Below are positions 1 to 8,281 of a DNA stretch of 37,500 bases, in pieces (the stretch's first letter is position 1; every line of letters starts with the position of its first letter). Below the pieces are notes generated by a model. The model was not told the origin of the DNA, made no database searches, and worked only from the letters and a program-made list of their open reading frames with translations. The DNA is taken from NCBI GenBank assembly GCA_015478945.1, contig JABUQX010002534.1:7501-45000 (forward strand). Direction: 5' to 3'. The position numbers were made by a program, and so were the translations under genes. The stretch is from Trachelipus rathkii (lineage: Eukaryota; Arthropoda; Malacostraca; Isopoda; Trachelipodidae).

Positions 1-1531
1 ATATCCAAATATAACCTTTCAATATATATTTATCAACAAAGAAAATAACCAAGGGATAGCAAAAGAGAATTAAAAGTATAATTTATTAGGGCAAATAACT
101 CAGTATATGAATATATGAAAGATTAAGTCATGAAACTAAATAAGGTAATAAAGAACACAGTCCAATCTTGTTTCAGGTCTTGGAGTAATTCTCCATAGAG
201 CCGGAAGCCGAATGTGAATAATTATGTAATTAAATAAAAGATAATACACAGAATTATGGACACAGAAGTCCTTTGAATCGAGGGGAAGAATCTCCTCGCG
301 ATATAAACAGCTGGGTAATTACGAGATGTCGGAATTTGGCTCAGGTGTGATTATATACGTTTATAAGGGGACAATTATACATTGGACGGTATTCGTCTTG
401 GTTTGGGATTTTAAAAGTTACAATTTTACAATGTTTTAATTTTTAGCCGCCTACCAGTTTTGGTAGGACTTCTTTTCAAATTACTATTATCCATGATAAC
501 ATCAACGTAAACTTAACTTGGGTTGTTGTTATTGTTGAGAGCTATGGTTTGCATGGTACAGTGGATGGTCTATGTTGGAATCAGGTCAAAAGGGCAAAAG
601 GGATCATTTGACTAAGCTTCTATCCAAGAGTGAGCAAGGGGACATAATCCACAAAATAAAAGATAAGCCAAGCAATAAAATGTTCAAGCAATGAAATTTG
701 AGCCGAAGGCAAAAATAATATCCAAGCAATAAAACCTGTAATGGAAAAGAAAAGCTAAATTAGATTCCATTACAGTGGGGTCAAAGTTAAGTTAAATTAA
801 TATTTAAATAGTTTAAGGGAATTTGCTTTAGGAGCTTAAATTTACTATGATAAGATAAATTTACTTAGGGGATAAGTTAAGAAGGGGATATTTCATATTG
901 AGAGATGATTCTACATTTACATTTTAACGGGGAAAAGGGAATATAAATATATTATGCCATGCAACCATACTTTAATGAGGCTTACCCCTATCTGATTAGG
1001 TAATCTGTATGGGGTTTTTGTTAGATCCGTGCAATGATGCAAGTTGAGACGTGCAGGTGAATGTCCCTTGACCTGCATAAACATTTAAATTTGCTTTTAT
1101 ATTCCTTTTTAATACATTTCCATTATATAGCATAATTTTAGCGCATAACAATAATTGAAATTGAGGTAATAAATACAAAAAGCACTAACCTGATGAATCC
1201 AAAATGAAATGAATTAAAGTTTCCCAATATAAAATACAAAGAATGGGAAAATATTTTTACAGACAAACGAATGTTTAAAAGAATTAAAGAATATCGTTTG
1301 TACATGAAAACTATGAACTAAGTTAACTTTAAAGAAATACTTTTCACTAGAAAAAAGAACATATATATATTAAGTAGCATTTATCTATAATGAAGTAAAT
1401 AAAGCAAATTAAGAAATAAATATAGGATATTCACAATTAGTACCTTTGTGAATAATTTGTGAGTTGCCACATTATTACCTTATTACCTTAATAATTAACC
1501 GGGGGTTAGGATGAATGTAATCCCCATTACA
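1..1531 (-). repeat. 3' LTR (cut by the window edge)
   Basis: This is the left copy of the long terminal repeat. Base 1 aligns with 8745 of the other copy, and both copies end in CCCCATTACA on the plus strand, which reads TGTAATGGGG in element orientation. Most of it matches the right copy closely, but two patches (about 645-740 and 1090-1180) are very different. Small open frames inside it are not conserved between the two copies, so I do not call genes here. Confidence 0.92.
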
Positions 1532-1543
1532 TCCTTCCCCACT
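1532..1543 (-). other. Polypurine tract (plus-strand primer site)
   Basis: Immediately inside the 3' LTR the element strand reads AGTGGGGAAGGA, eleven purines and one T, directly followed by the LTR start TGTAATGGGG. This is the expected position of the RNase H-resistant polypurine primer for second-strand synthesis in LTR retrotransposons. Confidence 0.85.
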
Positions 1544-2782
1544 AAACTTGGGCCCCACCTCATTTTAAGTTTTTCACTTTAAGAGTGAAAAAGAAAAACT
1601 GAGGGTGGTTTGCAAGCTTGCAGGTTATATGAGAATGCATAAAAATTTAAATGAATTTCAAAAATATTTACATGAGACACTTGTAAAAGTAACTCTTTTA
1701 CGAGGTTTCTACATAATTTATATATTACATGGCTATATAATATGCAATAATTACCAAGAATAATTTCACAACACACTAAGAACAATGTTTGACAATTTAC
1801 GATATAAAATGCATAAGTTTAACAAGGTTGATTGTTTACCACACTCTAGAAATATAACAAAAAATATATAAAATATATTCAAGGCAGCACACTGAACACA
1901 CAAGCGTTAATAATAAAGCATTGAATAAAAGCATTGAATCTATCACTTTAAAAATCACAGAGTTCACAAGCAATAAGCGTTCCTTTATGGTGCGTGCGAT
2001 CTATCTGTTCCATGATAGAATATTGATTATCCTTTTTTCCAAAGTCCGCTTTTCAATGCGGTATGGTACAGTAATTTACACTTGCGAAAGCAGTAACACT
2101 AAGCAACATTCTTTATTGTTTCATGCAAAAAGCATTAGCACAACACTGCAATATCCTTTTATTGCTTCATGCAATAGCATGAACACTATAATACGCTAAT
2201 AAGCAATTTCTCACATGGTGTTGTGTGTAAAAAGGTGTGGGGAATAGAGGTGGTGCACCAAAAAAAATAAAAGTTATTAGTACAAGAATTGGTATAATGA
2301 TACTTTACATGCACAATGACAAACTTGAAACAATTTTTTAATACCATTGCATCATGCAACATGCAATATTACATCTTACGCCAACCATCAGAGTGCATAT
2401 AAAGATCATCTTTTATTACAAAGTATTTTAAATCTATTTAGATTTAAATTTATTTAGAATTCCCTATTCTAAGTTTGACACACAAGCACTCAATTTATCA
2501 AAGATATCATCTTGAAAAAAAAAAAGATTTCTTTATCAAGGAGACTTTTTCCTTTAAGAGGAATGAATCTTATGGAATCACTTGTAGAATTCAAGAATAA
2601 AAAAAATTCTTTATCAAGGGGAATCTTCCTTGGAGAGGAATTTTCCCTTGAGAGGAATTTTTAAGGGGTTTAAAGAAAACTCTTTATCAAGGGGAATTTT
2701 CCTTGGAGAGGAATATCTCCCCTGATAGGAATTTTCAAGAGGAATTATATGGAATCTTGAAGAATTCATTTTTATAGATTCA
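1544..2782 (-). other. Long 3' untranslated region of the retrotransposon, with repeats and hairpins
   Basis: Here a Ty3/Gypsy element would normally carry its integrase and any envelope gene, but I find no long open frame and no HHCC zinc finger or DDE motif on either strand. It is AT-rich. Three diverged copies of a 34-base unit starting TCTTTATCAAGG lie at 2530-2564, 2608-2641 and 2681-2714, each able to fold through CAAGG/CCTTG. A second repeat starting TTTATTG lies at 2112 and 2157 and includes a perfect 7-bp hairpin (2166-2183, TTCATGC, loop AATA, GCATGAA). A role in packaging, priming or 3' processing is possible but unproven. Confidence 0.6.
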
Positions 2783-5593
2783 TTATTCATTGTCGTTATC
2801 TAGCTCCACTGTAGTGCGTAGGAGATAGTTGAAATGGATACCTCCAAGACAATGAATGTAGCAAGGTTCATTGGTGAAGGCAGCACCATGAATAATTGGC
2901 TTGGGATTATTATAGTATACATGAACGGGTATCTTGTATATGTCGGCAAAAGCATCCATGACTTCGGGGATGGGTAACTGACCCGGTAATTTTAACAGAC
3001 GAAGCTTCTTCAGGATTTGTCTTCCCTGAAGTTTGTACTTTGCGGAATGTTTTTGGAGAAACGAAACGACGACTTCTCTTACTTCTAGGTGTCTGTCTAC
3101 CGTTCCATATAGACACATGGCGAAGCACTTATATAGAGCGTCACCGCCCCCAGGTATTTCTAATTGGAAGAAACCATCCGGAATGTACTCAGTGTGTGGT
3201 ACAGCTTCCACGTCTGGGTTCAGCTCATCAACTACAGGGGAACGGGACAGAGCATCGGCTACGACGTTAGTTGACCCCGACAGATGTCGTATCTCGAAGT
3301 CGAACTCATCCAACTCCTCCATCATGCGGGCTAGGCGTCCATCTACAAGACTCATATTTTGGAGGTATATTAGGGGCATATGGTCTGTGAAGATTATGAA
3401 TTTAGTTCCCCGGAGAAAGGGTCGAAGTGATCGGACGGCCCAACGCAAAGCAGTGAGCTCCTTGTCAATGACGCCGTAGTTACGTTGGGCACCACTAAAC
3501 GTCATTGAGATGAAAGCTATAGGCCTTCTTTCATCGTTTTGGAGTTGGGAAAGACACGCTCCGGCCCCAATTTCGGAAGCGTCTACATGAAGTTCTAAGG
3601 GAGAAGCTTCAGGGCTATAGTCGGGAAATCCCAAAGTTTTTGGGTTTACCAAAGCCGCTTTTAGCTCCTCAAAGGCCGTTTGGCATGCTGGAGTCCAGTT
3701 TATGACTCTTCCACCGGTTTGACAGGACAAGGGCTTGCTTATCTGGGAACAGTTCGGGATGTGACGTCTATAAAAGTTCACCATTCCCAGAAACTGTCGC
3801 AGATGTTTGACGGTGGAAGGTGTTGGAAACTCCAAGGCACCTTTTACATTTTTCTCAAGAGGGAGAATGCCCTGCTTGGAAATGCGATGGCCCAAAAATT
3901 CCACTTCGGTGCGGCAGAGGCGGGTTTTTGAAGGCTTGAGTTTGTAACCGTTTCTTTCCAAGGCAGTTAGAACTTGTTTCAAAGTGGAAAGGTGGTCTTC
4001 AACGGTTTCACTCATAATGATGATGTCGTCCAGGTACACCATCACCTTGGACCATGGTATCTCTGACAATGCCAACATCATACCGCGTTGGAAGGTCGCC
4101 GGGCCGTTCTTGACACCGAAGGGCATTTTCAGGTACTCATATTGGGAGAACGGCGTTGAAAAGGCCGTTTTCTCAACGCTGTCGGGCTCCATGGCCACCT
4201 GATAATAGCCGCGAACTAAATCGATAGTGGAGAAATAGGTATTCCCGAACATGTTATATACCATATCGATTAAGTTGGGCAACGGGAATGAATCCGTTTT
4301 TGTGATTTTGTTAAGTTTCCGGTAATCGATACAAAGTCGAAGTTTACCGTCCGGCTTCCTGACCGGAACTACAGGAGCCGAATAGGGAGACTTACTGGGA
4401 CGGATGATGTTTTGTTCCAGCAACTCTCGGCATTGCTTTTCGATTTCTTGGGCCAACGGCCCTTGAAATCTACGAACGGGGATTCGGACAGGACGTGAGT
4501 TTTCAAGCTCGATGGTGTGCGTTATATTGGTTGCTACGCCCACATCGTGATCGCCAAAACTAAGAGAGGACTGATGCTCCAAGAGGACATCCATAAGACT
4601 TTGCTTTTGTTCTTCACTTATGGGGAGCTCAGAAAAACAAAATTCCCTCTCTATTCTGTCCGGAGTCCAAAATTCCTTACATTGAACAAAATCATCCAAA
4701 GAGGTGTTCACGGTATTAATCCGTATGGGGGAAACATCCTCTTCCTGGAGAGACATAACATGACCCATTACGGTATTTCTCCGTATATATTGGGATTTTT
4801 CAGAAGGGTTGAATACAGCTATGTGGCTGGGGGATGCCAAGTTCAAAATTCCTGAAATAGGTATGACTTTCTTCTCTGTGACCCCTTGGAACCCAACCAA
4901 GGACAAAGGTGTATTTTGTGGTCCTTTTATTTCCACCATTCTACATGAGTGAGGGGGAATACTAATGGAGCAGACGTTTACACATTTATAAAAAGGAATG
5001 TTGGAACTTTCATCTTTGGCAATAGCCTGTATAACTGTACCTTCCCGGCGTAGTAACTGCCTGGTAGTAAGATCAGGAAGGAGTTCGTTCTCTTTTAAGG
5101 CTACGGCTCCTAAAACAACCGGAGCAGGCATTAGTTCTGCAGGAACAATCAAAAAGATGATAGGTTTAGACACCCAAGTATGGCCGAAAAAATATAAAGG
5201 TGTCTCTATGTACTGAGTGACAGGAGCCGTGTGGTCACGGGCTAGACCACGAATGGCATTAATACCAATCTCAGCGGAAGGTCGGATGGGAATATGCTTT
5301 AGGTATTTTTCAACCAAGTCCGAACCAATAAGACTTACAGATGCTCCGCTGTCGATCATACAGCCAAAATAACTTGAATCGTGCGGACGGAAAGCTACGG
5401 AGATGATCAGGGGATCAATGGAACTTGGTTTACAATCCACCTGGACTGTCCGCAGTTTACAATTCAGTAATGGGGAAGTTTCCAAAGGTTTAGAATCTTT
5501 ACAAAAGGCTTTTTGTGTACCGTCAGCGGAGGTGATTGAGTCAACCACTGGAACGTTCTCCACCAGGGGACTCACTTCTGGGGAGACCAGTGG
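2783..5593 (-). CDS. pol: Pol polyprotein: aspartic protease, reverse transcriptase, RNase H, OTU-like domain
   Basis: This frame is entered by -1 frameshifting from gag at 5593-5599. It has no suitable ATG and is open back to 5614. Numbering from the GTG at 5575, the protease active site DSGA is at residues 75-78. The reverse transcriptase has LCIDYRKLN, the FSTIDL motif, MPFGVKNGPATFQ and the catalytic YLDD at 514-517. RNase H has its first acidic residue in HVDAS near 665, then the TDHMPL block and ADALSR at its end. A linker of about 25 residues then leads to an OTU-like fold (about 805-920): GGGDALYK, VREVV, the IPVHVYY strand, and the HFN motif with His914. In OTU proteases the first motif is DGNC; here Asp and Cys are Gly810 and Ala813, so peptidase activity is unlikely. 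No integrase follows; the frame ends at TAA (2783-2785). The frame is intact over 930 codons, suggesting recent selection. Confidence 0.93.
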   Translation of the reverse strand, partial: PLVSPEVSPLVENVPVVDSITSADGTQKAFCKDSKPLETSPLLNCKLRTVQVDCKPSSIDPLIISVAFRPHDSSYFGCMIDSGASVSLIGSDLVEKYLKHIPIRPSAEIGINAIRGLARDHTAPVTQYIETPLYFFGHTWVSKPIIFLIVPAELMPAPVVLGAVALKENELLPDLTTRQLLRREGTVIQAIAKDESSNIPFYKCVNVCSISIPPHSCRMVEIKGPQNTPLSLVGFQGVTEKKVIPISGILNLASPSHIAVFNPSEKSQYIRRNTVMGHVMSLQEEDVSPIRINTVNTSLDDFVQCKEFWTPDRIEREFCFSELPISEEQKQSLMDVLLEHQSSLSFGDHDVGVATNITHTIELENSRPVRIPVRRFQGPLAQEIEKQCRELLEQNIIRPSKSPYSAPVVPVRKPDGKLRLCIDYRKLNKITKTDSFPLPNLIDMVYNMFGNTYFSTIDLVRGYYQVAMEPDSVEKTAFSTPFSQYEYLKMPFGVKNGPATFQRGMMLALSEIPWSKVMVYLDDIIIMSETVEDHLSTLKQVLTALERNGYKLKPSKTRLCRTEVEFLGHRISKQGILPLEKNVKGALEFPTPSTVKHLRQFLGMVNFYRRHIPNCSQISKPLSCQTGGRVINWTPACQTAFEELKAALVNPKTLGFPDYSPEASPLELHVDASEIGAGACLSQLQNDERRPIAFISMTFSGAQRNYGVIDKELTALRWAVRSLRPFLRGTKFIIFTDHMPLIYLQNMSLVDGRLARMMEELDEFDFEIRHLSGSTNVVADALSRSPVVDELNPDVEAVPHTEYIPDGFFQLEIPGGGDALYKCFAMCLYGTVDRHLEVREVVVSFLQKHSAKYKLQGRQILKKLRLLKLPGQLPIPEVMDAFADIYKIPVHVYYNNPKPIIHGAAFTNEPCYIHCLGGIHFNYLLRTTVELDNDNE

Positions 5594-5599
5594 TTTAAA
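5545..5599 (-). promoter_or_regulatory. -1 programmed ribosomal frameshift signal (gag-pol)
   Basis: On the element strand the heptamer T TTA AAC (5599-5593) sits in the gag frame as codons TTA AAC, 18 bases before the gag stop TGA (5574-5572). A slip of one base back enters pol at CCA. A 6-nt spacer CACTGG follows, then a stem TCTCC-CCAG (5586-5578) pairing with CTGG-T-GGAGA (5566-5557), with an 11-nt loop and one bulged T. The spacer can itself pair with CCAGTGG (5551-5545), stacking a second helix. UUUAAAC is a well-known efficient slippery sequence, and the spacer length is in the usual 5-9 range. Confidence 0.88.
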
Positions 5600-8071
5600 G
5601 GAGCTGAGTAAGCTTCATCCGGTCCTTGACAATGGCCCTCCAAGTGGGACTTTGAACAAGCGTCACAAGGATCCAGGGAACGCCTCGGAGTCCTTTGTGG
5701 CTTTTCCTTCATTGGGGACCGCGACTGTTCTCTTCTTGAGGTGGACTTTCCATAATAAACCTTATGCACTGGAACGGTTCTTCGTGCATCATCTACTGGG
5801 GAAGCAGACTTATTTCGACCTTGCTTAGGAGGTGTCCTATGAGTGCACCTCATACCAGAGTGCGGACCACCACAGAACGGGCAGGTGAAAGCTCTGGGAA
5901 GTGGGGGCGATGACTGTTGAGAACGGCGGGATCTACATTCATCTCGAACGTGCCCTTTCTTCTTACAGTAGCTACAAATTCCCAAGAATTTGTAGCAATC
6001 CTTCATACTGTGTCCTTTCTTCTCACAGAAATCACAAACGATGACTTTCTTATCATCTCGGGTGTTATAACGAGAAGAGGGGTTATCTTTACGGTCGTGT
6101 CGAGAATCACGGTGATCATCACGGGGACGAGTACCACCGGACGGTTTCACTTTAGAATCGCGATTGGAACGACGTGGTGACGAACGGGATGAGGAACGAC
6201 GGGTCGGTTTTGGAGGCGGTGATAGACTTTTCCTATCCTGAACTGTTTCTATCCAGTTAGGTTGCAAGGTATTGATCTGTATAACAGACTCGGTTGATTC
6301 GTTCAGATCATCTCGGTGGTGTTTATTATGGTTTTTCTTTGAATATCTCTTTTCTTCTGAATCACGAGAGATGGAATTGGGATAGTGATCGTTGTCACTT
6401 TCCAGGGAGTCTGCAAAGCTCACGATCTTCTCCCATGAGACTCTGGTGTTTGTCTCATTTTCCATTATCTTGATATATTCACGGACGCTCCGTTCGATAT
6501 CCGGCGGAAGACTACATAAAAATGCAGTCCTAAGGGACTCATGTTTACGCATATCGATACCATTATATGCGCGTCGCGCTAAGCGTTCCAAACGAAGAGC
6601 GTACATTCGAATGGATTCCTTATGGTCTCGACGAGCCGAGTGATAGGCGTGTAAACGGTACTCGTTTCGACGTTTCTCTTCATTGTAAAACCATGCTATA
6701 AGTGTGTCACGGACGGAGAAATAGTCACGATCATCTTTGGAGATCAGCTTATACAGCTGGCGGAAACGACCTTCCAGCTGCCTGCCAAGCAATCTGAGCC
6801 ATTGATGATGTGCATTGGGGTAGTGAAGCTGACAATACGCCTCGAAATCTTCCAAATAGACAAGAAGATCTTGTTCAGCTTCGTAATTGTATCGACCGGG
6901 ATCGACAACCTTCACTTTTTGTGAATTCTTGAGTAGTTGGACTAGGAGTGAGATAGCATCTTCCAACAGATCTATGCGTTTCTTAATTTGGGGACCTGAG
7001 TACATTTCAGGTTCGGGAGACTCAGGTCTTCTTACTAAACGTTGAGATCTCCTTTGAGGCTGTGTTGGATGTTGAAGGTCGTATGATCCATAACTATTCC
7101 GGTCGACATGGTCAAAGGGGGAATAAGAGTAAGATTGGTGTTGTTCCCTTAGGGATGGCTCTATTCTACTCACGGGGTTATATTCCCGTTGATCCCTATC
7201 TAGCCCTAACAAGTCAGTAGTGTGAGATGTGTAATGGGATCTAGAAGGTTGAGTGTATCTAATATTAGAGTCATCATGACTGTGGGAACTTTGAGGTCGT
7301 TGAACTAATTTACTACCCCTTTTTGGGGACGAGTTTCTAGGGATTTCATTTTTGACATTAAATCTTACATTATGATCACCCGGATTATGATGAGATCTAG
7401 GGGCATACTGGGAAGCATCCTTCTCATAGAGAGACAAATTTTTAATTAAAGAAGGATTGTGAAGGTCGAAGTTCTTGGCCTTCAACGAGGGATTATTTAC
7501 AAGGAGACGGTGATCATAATTTTTATGAGCTATAGCTTCAGCTTTTTCTTTTTGCAAAGCTAAAGATTTATGTAGCTTTTCCAGATATGGAATAGGCAAT
7601 AAGCCATCATCAACGTCAGAGTTTGAATCAGACTGGCTATATTCATCCTGTATTTCCCACTGAGGATTATGCTTATGGTGAGTGGTGGTTGAACCATTTC
7701 TTTTTTCCAATTTGGGAGGTTCATCCAGCCGCAAAAGATTTTCAACAACAGGGGGTTTCTCAGATTTATGAGGTCGACCCCACTGTGGTGTGGTATCCTC
7801 ATTGGGTGGAATATTGCTTCCATGAGGATTTAAGGGAAGCCAAACCTGTGTGGTCTTTCAAGGGTATGTGGATTTCCCACATCTTGTGAGTCATTTCCTC
7901 TCTATAAGGGCTTAATAAATTTTGTGAGCGTGAGGTGTGTGATTTATCATCACCCTCCTGTTTGTTAGAGTTTTCATTATTATGATTTTTAATTTTATTA
8001 CGAACACCACCCACACCCATCCCACCGGAATCCCCAATATCCTGACTAGCAGGAGTCTTAGTATCGGACAT
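5572..8071 (-). CDS. gag: Gag polyprotein with four CCHC zinc knuckles (one frameshift near its start)
   Basis: The first good ATG is at 8071 (product begins MSDTKTPASQ). Its frame ends at 7799, and the main gag frame, open from 7857 to the TGA at 5572, takes over in the +1 frame. The two frames overlap only between 7858 and 7799, so a single-base indel there is the simplest explanation. The main frame has no ATG until about 7005. The N-terminal third is polar and low-complexity. The middle (about 6950-6390) has the helical, Trp/Leu/Arg-rich pattern of a retrotransposon capsid domain (EDFEAYCQ, CSLPPDIE). The C-terminal part is very basic and holds two C-x2-C-x4-H-x4-C knuckles (about 6036-5940) and two shortened C-x2-C-x3-H-x4-C ones (about 5890-5848 and 5667-5629), expected to bind element RNA. 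Total length is about 833 codons. Confidence 0.88.
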
Positions 8072-8245
8072 TGTAGTAGGGCGCGCAGTGTAAGTGTATG
8101 TGTTTTAAGAGAGGAGTTACGACACCTCTTGAGCCAATTCCTAAAAAGAATACGAATATGGTTTGAGAAAACCAGAATTGAAGTTCAGACGATGATGATC
8201 GTTAAGATTGAGAATGCGCACGCTTCGCGAACGAGAGACAACAGT

Positions 8246-8263
8246 GTCCCTGTTCGGGCGCCA
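8246..8263 (-). other. Primer binding site for tRNA-Lys
   Basis: The element strand reads TGGCGCCCGAACAGGGAC, which is complementary to the 3'-terminal 18 bases (with CCA) of animal tRNA-Lys(UUU), the same primer used by lentiviruses. It lies 18 bases inside the assigned LTR end at 8282. The leader between it and the gag ATG (8245-8072) has no other feature I recognise. Confidence 0.92.
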
Positions 8264-8281
8264 AATCAATTTGGGCTATGA

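Noticed and set aside
1921..2199. 92-codon plus-strand frame in the region where integrase would be
   Set aside because: It begins with TTG, has no known motif, and overlaps short repeats and a hairpin; probably chance.
2910..8071. Plus-strand open frames opposite gag and pol
   Set aside because: They are shadows of the strong minus-strand coding frames.
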